The position numbers and the translations under genes are program-made. A stretch of DNA of 60,009 nt from an uncultured Anaerovibrio sp. (GTDB lineage: Bacteria > Bacillota > Negativicutes > Selenomonadales > Selenomonadaceae). The notes beneath the pieces were generated by a model that was given only the letters and a program-made list of their open reading frames with translations, was not told the DNA's origin and made no database searches. Location: the NCBI GenBank assembly GCA_934196075.1, contig CAKPVW010000009.1, forward strand, positions 1 to 60,009, in the 5' to 3' direction. Shown piece by piece: positions 26,679-36,829 of the stretch. The stretch's first letter is position 1. Each line of letters starts with the position of its first letter.

Positions 26679-27466
26679 ACATCGGGACGTCTATCCTGAA
26701 AGATATTTATCTGACTGCGAATCTGGGCAATAACACCTGGCTGTAGATTGGCCTGAAGGATTTCACCTTTGAGGTTATCTGTACTGCCTTGGGCCAGGAG
26801 GCTTCCCCATGGGTCATAAATGGCGGAGCCTCCTCCTAGATGCAGGGATTCACCCTTGTGGGTGGATATACCATTGGCAGCAGCTACGAAGAATTGGTTT
26901 TCAATAGCTCTGGCTCGCAGCAATATATCCCAATGCTGCAAACGTTCTACTGGCCAGGCGGCCACCACAAAAAGAATGGAGATGCCATCCAAGGCAAGCT
27001 GGCGTATTAGCTCTGGGAAGCGCAGGTCATAGCAAATAATAACACCGCATTTTATGCCATCCAGCATAAAGGTGGTTACTCGGCTGCCAGGAGTGAAGTC
27101 CTTATGCTCCTTGGAGGGAGAAAATAGGTGGATTTTATCATAGACGGCTATATTCGTACCTGTCCGATCAAATACGTAGCAGGTATTGTAAATATGACCA
27201 TTTTTTTCCACAGCCATAGATCCAGCAATAATATTGACGGTGTATTCTGAGGCCAGACGGCCCATATGGTTTTTCCAATTGTCCTGACTGTCGACGTATT
27301 CAGTGATAGGATGGGGATAAAAGCCTGTATTCCATAGCTCTGGCAGAAGAACAGCATCTGGTCTGTTACTGCTGTTCATGGTTTCCTCCAGCATGGCAGA
27401 CATGGCATCAAGATTATGCTCGATATTGCCCTTTTCAATGGGCATTTGTAGAATAGATACTTTCAT
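26657..27466 (-). CDS. Carbon-nitrogen hydrolase (omega-amidase/nitrilase family)
   Basis: 269 residues with the Glu-Lys-Cys triad: Glu in VLLPELWNTGF, Lys in VYDKIHLFSP, Cys in GVIICYDLRFPEL. These neighbourhoods match NIT2/YafV-type omega-amidases that hydrolyse alpha-ketoglutaramate or related amides; the precise substrate is inferred only from resemblance. The gene is convergent with ychF and divergent from the DUF951 gene 34 bases away. Confidence 0.87.
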   Translation of the reverse strand: MKVSILQMPIEKGNIEHNLDAMSAMLEETMNSSNRPDAVLLPELWNTGFYPHPITEYVDSQDNWKNHMGRLASEYTVNIIAGSMAVEKNGHIYNTCYVFDRTGTNIAVYDKIHLFSPSKEHKDFTPGSRVTTFMLDGIKCGVIICYDLRFPELIRQLALDGISILFVVAAWPVERLQHWDILLRARAIENQFFVAAANGISTHKGESLHLGGGSAIYDPWGSLLAQGSTDNLKGEILQANLQPGVIAQIRSQINIFQDRRPDVYTLNRK

Positions 27467-27500
27467 ATAACAAACTCCTTTTTTAGTTAGGATGATTTTT

Positions 27501-27689
27501 ATGGCTTTAAAATTTAATGTAGGCGATCAGGTCAAAATGAGAAAGCCTCATCCCTGCGGCAGTGATATCTGGCAAATAACCAGAGTTGGTGCTGATTTTG
27601 GCATGAGGTGCCAAGGATGTGGACATTTTGTTATGGTGCCAAGAGCGAAATTTGAGCGAATGGTAAAAGGTATTGTAACCACTGCCTAA
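27501..27689 (+). CDS. DUF951 domain protein
   Basis: 62-residue basic protein of the DUF951 family, small SH3-like proteins common in Firmicutes, of unknown function. The pattern VGDQVKMRKPHPCGSDIWQI and RCQGCGHFVMVPRAKFE is diagnostic. ATG 27501 follows AGGATG; an ATG at 27492 overlaps that site. Homologues often sit near ychF, as here. Confidence 0.9.
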   Translation: MALKFNVGDQVKMRKPHPCGSDIWQITRVGADFGMRCQGCGHFVMVPRAKFERMVKGIVTTA

Positions 27690-27766
27690 TCATAAAAAAC
27701 ATAAATTGTAAAATAACCTATACATACATTATATAACATTTATACCCTTGGAAGGAAGTCTGCTTA

Positions 27767-28219
27767 GTGGATTTATATAAGAGAAGATGGAAAAAAATAT
27801 TTTTGGCAGCAATAATGGCCTGTTTTTGCCTTAGCTGGAGCAATATCCAGGGTGTAGAAGCCAAGGCGGATAGGTATTTTGTTGATTACGAAAATAACAC
27901 TGGCTATTATGTAGATGTAAATTCCATTGAAATGCTTAGTGATCATGAGCTGGAGTTGGATTTGTATCTGGTAAAGCTGCATGGCGGATATATGTATCGC
28001 TATAGAGCTTACTTTGATACTGTGGAAGGCTCTTATCAGTATAGACGAGCAAGGGTATATAATTATGAAACGAAAAAACTGATGACAGGGACAGAGTTCG
28101 TGCAGGATAAGCTGTCCTACCATAGAAGCCCTATGTTGGAGCAGGTAGTAGATTTTGCTCTTGAATGGAGGGGCAGTCATATTAATAAAACCCCCTATGG
28201 CGAAACATGGGAGGATTAA
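27767..28219 (+). CDS. Secreted protein of unknown function
   Basis: 150 residues starting at GTG 27767 behind GGAAGGAAG. A signal peptide is clear: KRRWKK, a hydrophobic core, then VEAKA (cleavage about residue 32). The mature part is Tyr-rich and acidic (RYFVDYENNTGYYVDVNSI), without cysteines, and looks like one small beta-rich domain. I do not recognise a family. It is exported, and perhaps envelope-associated given the surface-glycan genes downstream. Confidence 0.7.
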   Translation: MDLYKRRWKKIFLAAIMACFCLSWSNIQGVEAKADRYFVDYENNTGYYVDVNSIEMLSDHELELDLYLVKLHGGYMYRYRAYFDTVEGSYQYRRARVYNYETKKLMTGTEFVQDKLSYHRSPMLEQVVDFALEWRGSHINKTPYGETWED

Positions 28220-28246
28220 TAAATTTTCGATATAAGGGTTATAACG

Positions 28247-29212
28247 TTGCTGCCTACTGGGCAGACCGGAATTCTATATTGGCATGGAGTGAGTATTTTG
28301 GGAATCTGGAATGAATTAATGTATCTGGTCATGATGCTTTTTGCTCTGACATCCAATCTATCTATAGCAGCCACCAGTATTTGTATTGTACTGGGGGCTA
28401 TTCTGGTTATTGCCCAACGTATCTGTACTGGCAATTTGCCGGATATGGACAAGGGCCTAGTCAAAGTGGTGGGAATTTACTGTGTTTTGCAGATCGTGGC
28501 AGCTTTGATGGCACCAGATGTTTCTGGCAGCTTGGAGGAAGTTTGGGGGACAGTTTACCGCATTAGTCCTCTGTTTATGGGTATTGGCTATCTCCAGACT
28601 AGACGCCGCATGGCGTGGATATTGGTGGCCTTTGCCGTATCTGTTTTTGTAGGGGATGCTATGGGAGCCTATCAGCTGATAGCCTGGGATGATTTTTCCC
28701 CAACAGGTGCCAGCAACCAATCTGCCTTTTACGCCACCCATCTTTTGATGGCACTGCCTATTTTTTACCTTATGTGCAGGCAGGATGAAGGGGTTTTGGC
28801 GGCCAAAACAGTGCCGTTATTTTTGCTGGTATTTTCCTTGCTTATGTATGGCGTAGTATCTTGGGGGGATTGGAATTTTAACACCTCTTTGGATATGATA
28901 TGGCAGCAAAGCAGTTTTAGCAAAATATTGGTGGAAACAGGGCCAGTGGGACTATTTTCCTTTCTGATGCTGCAGGGGTATGTACTTTATAGATTAGTTT
29001 GTCTGTATCAGGCGGAAAAATCCATCAGTCAACCAGTGAATACTGCTTCCTATGGTATGATTGGTATCTGGATATTGGCGGGTATTCATTTGGAAGGTAT
29101 GCTGGAATCCAGCATTTTGCAGGTTTCCATTATGCGGGAGTATTGGCTGTTAATGGGCTTGCTGCTGGCAGCAGGCAAAATGAGATTATTGGAAGCGGGG
29201 AAGGTTGAATAA
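28247..29212 (+). CDS. O-antigen-ligase-like membrane protein, shortened
   Basis: 321 residues with about eight hydrophobic spans. The layout (ATSICIVLGAILVIAQRI, LMAPDVSGSL, FSKILVETGPVGLFSFLML near the end) recalls the Wzy/WaaL ligase family. Family members are usually near 400 residues and carry a long periplasmic loop with Arg and His before the ETGxxGL motif. That loop is very short here, so ligase activity is uncertain. Start TTG 28247 behind AAGG; an ATG at 28319 is an alternative. It abuts the LTA-synthase-like gene (the stop overlaps its ATG region at 29210-29214). Confidence 0.6.
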   Translation: MLPTGQTGILYWHGVSILGIWNELMYLVMMLFALTSNLSIAATSICIVLGAILVIAQRICTGNLPDMDKGLVKVVGIYCVLQIVAALMAPDVSGSLEEVWGTVYRISPLFMGIGYLQTRRRMAWILVAFAVSVFVGDAMGAYQLIAWDDFSPTGASNQSAFYATHLLMALPIFYLMCRQDEGVLAAKTVPLFLLVFSLLMYGVVSWGDWNFNTSLDMIWQQSSFSKILVETGPVGLFSFLMLQGYVLYRLVCLYQAEKSISQPVNTASYGMIGIWILAGIHLEGMLESSILQVSIMREYWLLMGLLLAAGKMRLLEAGKVE

Positions 29213-31239
29213 TGGCTATACCTGGATTTGAGGCATTTTTTGCAGGCTGGCAGCTGGATTTGCGTTTGGCAGTGGTGCCACCTATCTTGTGTGCTATCTT
29301 TAGATTTATTTTTATTTATGTGGATGGACCGAGGAAGATATCAGAGTGGAAAAAATCCCAGCTATTTACCTGCTTCCGCTATGGCTTTTGGTGGGGAATG
29401 GATATAAATTCCAGATTTTATTTGTTGACCTTGGCAGCTGTTACCTTGCCAGCCAGCTTTATAGAAATTTATTGGGGCATCAGTCGAGAAATAAGGCTGG
29501 TGCTTTTTGTGCTGTATGGCTTGGTTCTATATTGTGCCTTTGTGGGCAAGATGCTCTTTTACTATCATTTTCACGATGTATATAATAGAAATATGTGGTT
29601 GGGAAAAAACGCAGACAAAAAGAACCTGCTGGACATTTTCTTTAATCAAAATCACGGGGCTTTGTTGTTGGCAGGAGCAGCTATTTATAGTGCAGGTATT
29701 TATTTCCTAGGCCATTGGCTTTTGGCTATGCCTACTATGGCTTTGCCCAAATTGGACAGTGCTGCTGGTCAATATGCCTTGCATACAGGAATTTTTCTTT
29801 TTACCATTGCTATTTATTATTGGTTTAATTTCGGCGGAACTTTCCGCCATCGTTTGAAGCCGGAATGGGACGAGGTGCCAGAGGAGGTAAAAAACGATGT
29901 ATTTCTTGGCAAGGCCACTATGGATGACTTGGTGGCTCTGAAAATAGTTTGGAAGCATCCTGCACCAGAATTTGCTACAGAATCTGATGAGGCTGCTAAG
30001 AAAAACATCAATCTTGTCTTGCCTGAATTTACTGGTAAGGAGAATCCCTTGGCAGGTTTTTGGCGCCATGCTCAGGGGGAAAAAATCAACAAGCCAAAGC
30101 ATATTTTCTTTATTTTGGAGGAAAGTCATTGTCAGTCTCTTTATGATGATACTTATAATATGCTGAATGTGGTGAAATATACCAAGAAGTTGCGCAGTGA
30201 AGCCGGCAGCTTGGTAATCAATAATTTCCAGCCAGCAGGTATGATTTCTCAGACAGCTTTGGGTAGTTTACTGTTGGGAATTTACGATTGTGATGTGGAG
30301 CTTAATGAGAATAAGGTTATTTGGGATGCCTCTTTGGATTGGCTGCCTACCACTATGGCAGGGCAATTGGCAAAATTGGGCTATGAAACCAGCTTTTGGT
30401 ATGGCGGCAGCTTGAATTGGGGCAGTTTGGTGCATTTTGCACCAGCAGCAGGTTTTTCTCATGCCTATGGCGGTCCGGATTTTTGCCCACCAGATGCACC
30501 TCAAACCTGGCTAGGAGTTTATGACCATATTTATTTGGCAGAGGTAGCCAAGAGAATCGAGGCAGAGGATGGGGATAAGCCTCAGTTCCATTTTATTTAC
30601 ACCACCTCTAATCACGGCCCTTATAATATTCCCTATGAAAAATATGGCATAGAAGAGAAAGATGCGGTTGACCTTCCTTTAGGTAAACTGAAATCTGGGG
30701 ATATGGATATGCGTCGGTTTGCAGGTATTCTCTATGCAGATAAGGCCGTGGGAGATTTTGTGGAAAGGATGAAACAACTGGATCCTGATAGTCTGTTTAT
30801 TTTGACTGGTGACCATTCTTCTGCGGTGGCTCCTTTTGACAAGGAGATTCTGCCTCGAAAGGATATGCTGCTGAGGGAACGGATTCTCACCTCCTTCTCC
30901 ATGCATCATCCTCAGCTAGAGCCGGAAATGTTTGCCGGCAATGTACTGGGAGAGCATCAGAATATCCTGCCTACCATTATGGAGCTGATTGCTCCAGCTG
31001 GATATGAATATTATAGTTTGAAGCCACCTTTGACAGAAAAAATTCAGCATGTGGTAACTCCTTATAGTTGGATGACGGAGGATAGGATTGGTTATTATAA
31101 GGATAATGTATGGCAACAATTGTCCCCATCCCCTCAGGAAGTACCCATGGAACACGGGGAGATGAAATATCAGCAGGAGTGGCAGGCCTGGCAGAGTATT
31201 ACCGGCTGGCTGCTGCGGCACCCAGAGGAGGAGCAGTAA
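29212..31239 (+). CDS. LTA-synthase-like phosphoglycerol/alkaline-phosphatase-superfamily transferase
   Basis: 675 residues: five hydrophobic spans in the first 210 residues, a linker, then an extracytoplasmic sulfatase-fold domain. Catalytic signs: FFILEESHCQ (metal ligand Glu), GMISQTALGSLLLG (probable nucleophile Thr), FIYTTSNHGPYN, ILYADKAVG and LFILTGDHS (metal ligands Asp/His). In diderm bacteria such proteins decorate LPS or glycans with phosphoglycerol or phosphoethanolamine rather than make lipoteichoic acid; the exact product is unknown. The next gene begins in the stop codon (TAATG). Confidence 0.82.
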   Translation: MAIPGFEAFFAGWQLDLRLAVVPPILCAIFRFIFIYVDGPRKISEWKKSQLFTCFRYGFWWGMDINSRFYLLTLAAVTLPASFIEIYWGISREIRLVLFVLYGLVLYCAFVGKMLFYYHFHDVYNRNMWLGKNADKKNLLDIFFNQNHGALLLAGAAIYSAGIYFLGHWLLAMPTMALPKLDSAAGQYALHTGIFLFTIAIYYWFNFGGTFRHRLKPEWDEVPEEVKNDVFLGKATMDDLVALKIVWKHPAPEFATESDEAAKKNINLVLPEFTGKENPLAGFWRHAQGEKINKPKHIFFILEESHCQSLYDDTYNMLNVVKYTKKLRSEAGSLVINNFQPAGMISQTALGSLLLGIYDCDVELNENKVIWDASLDWLPTTMAGQLAKLGYETSFWYGGSLNWGSLVHFAPAAGFSHAYGGPDFCPPDAPQTWLGVYDHIYLAEVAKRIEAEDGDKPQFHFIYTTSNHGPYNIPYEKYGIEEKDAVDLPLGKLKSGDMDMRRFAGILYADKAVGDFVERMKQLDPDSLFILTGDHSSAVAPFDKEILPRKDMLLRERILTSFSMHHPQLEPEMFAGNVLGEHQNILPTIMELIAPAGYEYYSLKPPLTEKIQHVVTPYSWMTEDRIGYYKDNVWQQLSPSPQEVPMEHGEMKYQQEWQAWQSITGWLLRHPEEEQ

Positions 31240-32942
31240 TGGAAAAAGGAAAAAAGGGCTTGCTGGCCTTCTTAACAGCAGGAGAGCTGCCCTATAAAAT
31301 TTTGGTAATTGAAAGCAGGGAATATCTGCAGGATTTGCGGCAAATGTATCCCTATGGGGAAATTTACTGCGTTACAGCTGATAGGGATGATGTTCAAATA
31401 TATGAGGATTTGCATATAAAATGGTGCTTTGCCAATTATTTAGCAGAGCAATTACCCTTGGGTAAAAAGTCCTTTGACTATATTATTTGTGAGGATTGTT
31501 TGGAGCAGGCTGCTAATCCACAGGATATTGCCACAGGTTTGGGCCTGTATCTAAAGGATACAGGCTATTTGCTTATGAGCTTTAAAAATATTCGCTATTG
31601 GCGGGTAATGCAAAATCTGATGGAGGGACATTTTTATCATATTTGTTCTCGTATATTTGCTAAGAATGAAATGATAAATCTTATGTCTGCTTCCTTTTTT
31701 AAGGATGTTAATTTTCTGCCGGAATGGGGTACAAAGCCATCAGATAAATTATTGGCCAGCTTGGAGAGGGCTGGTTTTGAAAATATTGATAATGATTTGC
31801 TGGTGAAAAAATGGCTGCTGCAGGCGGCCAAATCCATGCCGGAAATTATGGAATTGAAGCGGATGTATACGCCAGAAATAAGAGCTCAACTAGCTAGATA
31901 TTTGCGAAGGCTGGAATATGGTATTGAGACTGACCACACCAGACAGAAACTATGGCAGCTATGTCAGGAACAGATGATTTTCCCTGCTTATCTGGCCAGT
32001 TTTATTCGGGAGGTTATTGTTCATCTCAATGACTTGTTGTGGCAATTATCCTCTTGGCAGCAGGGAGAGAAAATAGATTTTTGGCAGGAGCTGTTGGAAG
32101 AATTGTATCGTCTCTATGCTGAGGAGCAGGAATTGGCAGCAGATATATCCGGGCAGGATGATGATGGTCAGCTGTTGCAGCAAATGGTACAGCTGGAGGC
32201 ATGGCTGTCAGGCAAGCCTTTGCCAGCATATGTTTATGAGGCACCGCCAGAAGAATTGAAAAAAGTATCTCATGCCGCCATTGCCTTTATTACCTGCGTA
32301 AACGATGAGGAACTATATAGGGAAGCACGGCGGTATTTGGAAGCCTTGACACTGCCAGAAGGTATGAAGGCTGAATATATTCCTGTCCGGGATGCCAGTT
32401 CCATGTGTCAGGGATATAATCAAGGAGCATCTCAAACTCAGGCTAAATACAAGGTTTATGTTCATCAGGATGCCTTGATTGTAAATCGGCATTTTGTTTT
32501 TGATTTGCTGAAAATTTTTCAGGACAGCTCTGTAGGAGCACTGGGGGTTATTGGAGCTAGACGGCTGCCTGCTTCTGGTATTTGGTGGGATGCCATGCGC
32601 AGCTATGGCCGGGTGCTTCATGCCTGTGAGCCAGAATGTATTGTGGAGACTGCCTGTATGGAGCCGCCAGAGCCTTGGCTGGAGGTGGAGGCTGTAGATG
32701 GCCTGATGATTGCTACTCAGGTGGATATTCCTTGGCAGGAGCAGCTTTTTGATGGTTGGCATTTTTATGATATCAGCATGTGTAAGGATTTGCAGCGGCA
32801 GGGTTACAAGGTGGTAGTGCCCCATCAGCAGAGATGCTGGTGTATTCATTGCCCCAAGGAGAAGCCCCTTGATCCAGCTTATAAAATATATCAAAAGAGA
32901 TTTTTGACTGAATATGGCGGGGAGCTGGAGCCGGAAATTTAA
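31239..32942 (+). CDS. Methyltransferase-glycosyltransferase fusion protein
   Basis: 567 residues in two modules. Residues about 15-200 resemble a class I SAM-dependent methyltransferase (FDYIICEDCLEQAANPQDI, LYLKDTGYLLMSFKNI), though the SAM glycine loop is poorly kept. After a helical linker, about 345-560 is a GT-A glycosyltransferase (AFITCVNDEELYREARRYL, CQGYNQGASQTQAKYKVYVH with QDALIV as the metal-binding turn). Such fusions occur in flagellin and surface-glycan clusters of Negativicutes. The ATG at 31239 behind GAGGAGGAG overlaps the previous stop; a longer frame opens at 31110 but lies wholly within the preceding gene. Confidence 0.78.
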   Translation: MEKGKKGLLAFLTAGELPYKILVIESREYLQDLRQMYPYGEIYCVTADRDDVQIYEDLHIKWCFANYLAEQLPLGKKSFDYIICEDCLEQAANPQDIATGLGLYLKDTGYLLMSFKNIRYWRVMQNLMEGHFYHICSRIFAKNEMINLMSASFFKDVNFLPEWGTKPSDKLLASLERAGFENIDNDLLVKKWLLQAAKSMPEIMELKRMYTPEIRAQLARYLRRLEYGIETDHTRQKLWQLCQEQMIFPAYLASFIREVIVHLNDLLWQLSSWQQGEKIDFWQELLEELYRLYAEEQELAADISGQDDDGQLLQQMVQLEAWLSGKPLPAYVYEAPPEELKKVSHAAIAFITCVNDEELYREARRYLEALTLPEGMKAEYIPVRDASSMCQGYNQGASQTQAKYKVYVHQDALIVNRHFVFDLLKIFQDSSVGALGVIGARRLPASGIWWDAMRSYGRVLHACEPECIVETACMEPPEPWLEVEAVDGLMIATQVDIPWQEQLFDGWHFYDISMCKDLQRQGYKVVVPHQQRCWCIHCPKEKPLDPAYKIYQKRFLTEYGGELEPEI

Positions 32943-33068
32943 ATGGTACTAAAGACCGATAAAATTAAGATATTTGAAGATGATATTAATTTATTTGCTT
33001 TATGCATAATAAATTTAGGGGGGGGTAAGCGAGTATTGAAAAATATTTTTGTTAAATCAATTAAAATA

Positions 33069-33097
33069 CTGAAAAAGTAAAAAATATATGCTATAAT
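33069..33097 (+). promoter_or_regulatory. Promoter of the second chemoreceptor gene
   Basis: CTGAAA, 17 bases, TATAAT, about 38 bases before the start codon. The surrounding gap (32943-33134) is AT-rich with no other feature I can support. Confidence 0.5.
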
Positions 33098-33134
33098 GGT
33101 CATAAGGAACAGTTCTAGGAAAGAAGGGTTTTTT

Positions 33135-34820
33135 ATGCAAATTAAAACAAAGCTTTATGCTACATCGGCTGTAATGGTAGTGGCAATGCTGATTATGGCG
33201 ATATATGGTTCAATTCAGTTTATCAGAGTCGATTCTCTGTCTACCAATATTGTAGATAATAATCTGCCCCGAATAAATCTTATGACCAGGATTGATGTGG
33301 ATATATCAGATTATCGTGGCTTTGCCTTGAATCATGTTATAGCTCAGGATGCTGTTACCATGCAGAATTATGAGTCTAAGATGGCTTCTACCAAAAATAA
33401 GATTGAGGATAATTTGAATAAATATCATAGTATGTCTACCATGCAGGACAAGGTGCAGCAGCTAAAATCCGAGTGGCAGGAATATAATTCTCTTGTAACT
33501 AAGATGGTAGCGGCCTCTAGGGGAAATGATACTGCCAAGGCCATGGAGTTGGCGGCAGAGTCAGAAAAGCCTTTTAATGATTTGGTAGAAACTATTTTGG
33601 AATTGGAGCAGGCCAACACTGATGCAGCTCAGAGGGATTCCGATGAAGGCACTGCCATGGCTCAGACTGCCATCTATACTTTCTGGGGTATTTGCTTGGT
33701 AATCATGCTCATTGCTGGTGTTGTAGGCATGAAGATGAGCCGTTATATTATTAACATGCTGAAAAGGATGGAGGATGTGGCCGAAACATTGGCTGCTGGA
33801 GATTTCCGGGATCAGCCTCGTACTATCAATAGCAATGATGAATTTGGACTTTTGGCCAATACCTTGGCCAAGATGCGGGGGCAGGTAAATGCCGTGCTGC
33901 GGGAGATTATTAAGGATGCAGAAACGGTAGCTGCGTCCTCTCAGGAGTTAACAGCCAGTGCAGATCAGTCTGCTCAGGTTATTCAGAACATTGCTCAGTC
34001 CGTTACGGAAGTGGCAGAACATAATGACAAACAAGGCCATGCTGTGGATACAGTAGGTTCCGCTGTGGAGCAAATTTCTGCCAGCATTCAGGAGATTTCC
34101 AGCAATGCTCATGTGGCAGATGACCATGCAGCCAAGGCTATGGATATTGCCAACGAAGGCGGTCGTTCCATTAATATGGCTATTGACCAGATGAATAAGA
34201 TTCGGGATGTGGTTGATAGCTCTGCTGATGTGGTTAATGAGCTAGGGGAGGCCTCCAAGGAAATTGGCCAGATTGTAGAGCAGGTTTCTGCTATTGCCGC
34301 CCAGACCAATTTGTTGGCCCTCAATGCAGCTATTGAGGCAGCAAGAGCCGGGGAGCATGGCCGTGGTTTTGCCGTAGTAGCTGAGGAAGTTAGAAAGCTG
34401 GCAGAGGAATCTCTGGCTGCTGTGGACAAGATTAACAATATGATTACCACTATTCAGGCCAAGACTATGGATGCAGTAACTGCTATGAAGTCTGGTTCGG
34501 AGGAAGCTGCCAAGGGTGCAGATGTGGTGAGAAATTCTGGCGAAGCCTTTGAAAATATCATGAAGGTTAATGGTGAGGTGGCTAGTCAGGTTAAGGAGAT
34601 TGCTCGTACTACTGAGGAAGCTGCCAAGGCTTCTACCAATGTAGTGGCTGCTGTACAGACTGTGGAGGAAGCGGCTAAGAATATTTCTGACCGCACTCAG
34701 ACGGTTTCTGCTGCTACAGAGGAACAGTCCGCTGCTACAGAGGAAATTGCTTCCAGCAGCCGCGGTTTGGCTGAAATTGCCCAGACTCTTAATGAGACTG
34801 CCAGCAAGTTTAAAGTTTAA
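33135..34820 (+). CDS. Methyl-accepting chemotaxis protein
   Basis: 561 residues. TM1 about 7-29, four-helix-bundle sensor with [20 protein letters not shown] (typical of 4HB_MCP), TM2 about 190-212, HAMP, and the signalling domain with the tip [18 protein letters not shown] followed by [20 protein letters not shown]. The C-terminal adaptation sites are Gln/Glu-rich. It is not a close duplicate of the chemoreceptor at 17573: the sensor domains differ. ATG 33135 is preceded by GAAAGAAGG. Confidence 0.93.
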   Translation: MQIKTKLYATSAVMVVAMLIMAIYGSIQFIRVDSLSTNIVDNNLPRINLMTRIDVDISDYRGFALNHVIAQDAVTMQNYESKMASTKNKIEDNLNKYHSMSTMQDKVQQLKSEWQEYNSLVTKMVAASRGNDTAKAMELAAESEKPFNDLVETILELEQANTDAAQRDSDEGTAMAQTAIYTFWGICLVIMLIAGVVGMKMSRYIINMLKRMEDVAETLAAGDFRDQPRTINSNDEFGLLANTLAKMRGQVNAVLREIIKDAETVAASSQELTASADQSAQVIQNIAQSVTEVAEHNDKQGHAVDTVGSAVEQISASIQEISSNAHVADDHAAKAMDIANEGGRSINMAIDQMNKIRDVVDSSADVVNELGEASKEIGQIVEQVSAIAAQTNLLALNAAIEAARAGEHGRGFAVVAEEVRKLAEESLAAVDKINNMITTIQAKTMDAVTAMKSGSEEAAKGADVVRNSGEAFENIMKVNGEVASQVKEIARTTEEAAKASTNVVAAVQTVEEAAKNISDRTQTVSAATEEQSAATEEIASSSRGLAEIAQTLNETASKFKV

Positions 34821-34834
34821 TCCGGAAGTTTAGG

Positions 34835-34875
34835 AAAAAGGATTCAGATGGCATTTGGCTGTTTGAATCCTTTTT
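34835..34875 (+). terminator. Terminator of the second chemoreceptor gene
   Basis: AAAAAGGATTCA pairs with TTGAATCCTTTTT over a 17-base loop, with a closing T-run. Confidence 0.82.
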
Positions 34876-34951
34876 GCTATAATTAATGTTAATATGGGTA
34901 ATAGAACCTAAGCAATTGTATTTAGGCATGATATAGAATGGTGGTAGATAT

Positions 34952-36733
34952 ATGAAATTACAGCTTGTGAGTGAATGGTTAAAATCAGCTGAGGATTGTT
35001 TTGCCTCTGGGGATATATCCAGTATGCGGGCCTGTGGCAGACAGATGCTGGAGGAATTGCCAGAAAATCCTGTGGCTATGGCTGTTATAGCAGAGGCATC
35101 TATCTATATGCAGGATTTTGAGGAGGCAGAAAGCTGGCTGGAGAAAATGGATCAGGCTTTGGGTAAGGGAAGTTCCCAGGGGTGCAAGCTGGATAATGGT
35201 AATTTGCGTATTCTCTTTGCCAAGGCCTTGTATTATGGAGCCCAGTATGAGCTGTCTCTGGCTATGGAGGCTTATGAGAAGCTTTTTGCTCAGTATGAGC
35301 AGACGGTTCGCCGGGGACTTTCTGGCAGTTATAGATTTACGACTAATAATCAAAATTGGCAGGGAGAGGCTCGGCAAATGCTGGCCAGGGCCTATAGCTT
35401 TTATGCTGATACCTGCTTGCTGGCAGGGGAAACGGAAAAGGCTGCCAAAGGGGCTTTTGCTGTTAGCAATATGGTACAGGATGAGATGACAGCAGCCAGC
35501 TATTTTAGCAAGGGGTTGTTTATTAGCAATTATCGGGAGGCTGGTTCTCAGGCCTTGGCCCAGAAGCATAGACAGTATGGGGCTATGTTTCCCAAGCAGG
35601 TGGGGTTTCCTCATGATGTAAGGATTCGGCGCAGTGCTCATGCTATTAGGGTGGGGTATATTTCCCCTGATTTCCGTCTCCATGCGGCGGCCTACTTTTT
35701 TACGGCTCTCTTGAAGTCTGGTAATCATACGGATTTTACGGTTTATGGGTATTCCACGGGGCGGGAGGATCATATTACCCAGCGTTTCAAGAAAATGGCG
35801 GATTATTGGCGGAATGTGCATGGTCGAAGTCCACAGGAAATTGCCAAGCTGATTCATGATGACCGCATAGATATTTTGGTGGATTTGTCTGGTCATAGTC
35901 AGAATAACTGCCTGCCGGTAATGGCTTGCCGTCCAGCACCGGTGCAAATATCTGGTATTGGCTATATCAATACTACTGGTTTGCCTATGGTGGATTATTT
36001 TCTTACAGATGAAATCTGTATGCCTTCTGTTTATGATAAGGGAGGCTTTAGCGAAACACCTTTGCGGCTGCCTCATTGCCATCTTTGCTATCAGCCGGAA
36101 ACTATGAGGGAGATAAAATCTGTGGGGCATAATGCGCCGGCTATGGAACGGGGCTATGTGACATTTGGCAGCTTTAACAGCTTTGCTAAGGTAACAGATG
36201 AAATGCTGGTGCAGTGGCGAAATATTTTGCAGGCTGTGCCTAATTCCAGATTGGTAATTAAATGTAAGATATGCAGTGTTCCTTCTGGCCAGGAAATTGT
36301 AAGGCAGAGATTCAAGCGGCTGGGCGGGAATCCTGATGTATTAGAGCTGCGCCCCTTTAGTCCTGATTATCTGACTCAATATGGGGATATTGATATTATC
36401 TTGGACACTGCTCCCTATAATGGTGGCTTGACTACCTGTGATGCTCTGTATATGGGGGTGCCAGTGATTAGCTTGCGGGGTAAAACTCATGGTTCTCGTT
36501 ATGGAGCGACAATACTTACGGCAGCGGGGGTGCCAGAGCTCATAGCTGATAATTTACGGGAGTATACGGCCAAGGCGGTACAGCTGGCTAAAAATGGGAT
36601 GCTGTTGAATAGGCTGCATCGAGAGCTGCCGGAACAGGTAAAGAATTCCAGGCTGATGGATGGAAAGTCCTATATGCAGGACTTGGAGGAGGCTTATAGG
36701 CAAATCTGGGCCTTGTATTGTCAGCAAGGTTAA
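34952..36733 (+). CDS. SPINDLY-type O-linked N-acetylglucosamine transferase
   Basis: 593 residues. The N-terminal third is helical and TPR-like (EELPENPVAMAVIAEASIYM). The C-terminal GT41 domain begins near residue 215 with IRVGYISPDFRLHAAAYF and contains ILVDLSGHSQNN, RPAPVQISGIGYINTTGL, the nucleotide-sugar region YVTFGSFNSFAKVTDE, and LDTAPYNGGLTTCDALYMGV followed by RGKTHGSRYG. These are the signatures of bacterial OGT/SPINDLY proteins, which transfer GlcNAc (or fucose in SPY proper) to Ser/Thr. Flagellin is the likely target given the neighbouring glycosyltransferase and chemoreceptors. GGTGG lies before the ATG. Confidence 0.88.
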   Translation: MKLQLVSEWLKSAEDCFASGDISSMRACGRQMLEELPENPVAMAVIAEASIYMQDFEEAESWLEKMDQALGKGSSQGCKLDNGNLRILFAKALYYGAQYELSLAMEAYEKLFAQYEQTVRRGLSGSYRFTTNNQNWQGEARQMLARAYSFYADTCLLAGETEKAAKGAFAVSNMVQDEMTAASYFSKGLFISNYREAGSQALAQKHRQYGAMFPKQVGFPHDVRIRRSAHAIRVGYISPDFRLHAAAYFFTALLKSGNHTDFTVYGYSTGREDHITQRFKKMADYWRNVHGRSPQEIAKLIHDDRIDILVDLSGHSQNNCLPVMACRPAPVQISGIGYINTTGLPMVDYFLTDEICMPSVYDKGGFSETPLRLPHCHLCYQPETMREIKSVGHNAPAMERGYVTFGSFNSFAKVTDEMLVQWRNILQAVPNSRLVIKCKICSVPSGQEIVRQRFKRLGGNPDVLELRPFSPDYLTQYGDIDIILDTAPYNGGLTTCDALYMGVPVISLRGKTHGSRYGATILTAAGVPELIADNLREYTAKAVQLAKNGMLLNRLHRELPEQVKNSRLMDGKSYMQDLEEAYRQIWALYCQQG

Positions 36734-36829
36734 TTTGTATACAGCTAAAATCATGGAAGTTTGTGTATTTTTGTGTTATAATTTTAATTATTCATTGTAT
36801 AACTTTTTAATATAGGAGCGGATATTTTT

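Noticed and set aside
32940..32962. ACCGATAA before the second chemoreceptor as a sigma-28 promoter
   Set aside because: The -10 like element is good, but the nearest TAAA is 11 rather than about 15 bases away and it lies 170 bases from the gene; a TATAAT promoter closer by explains expression.
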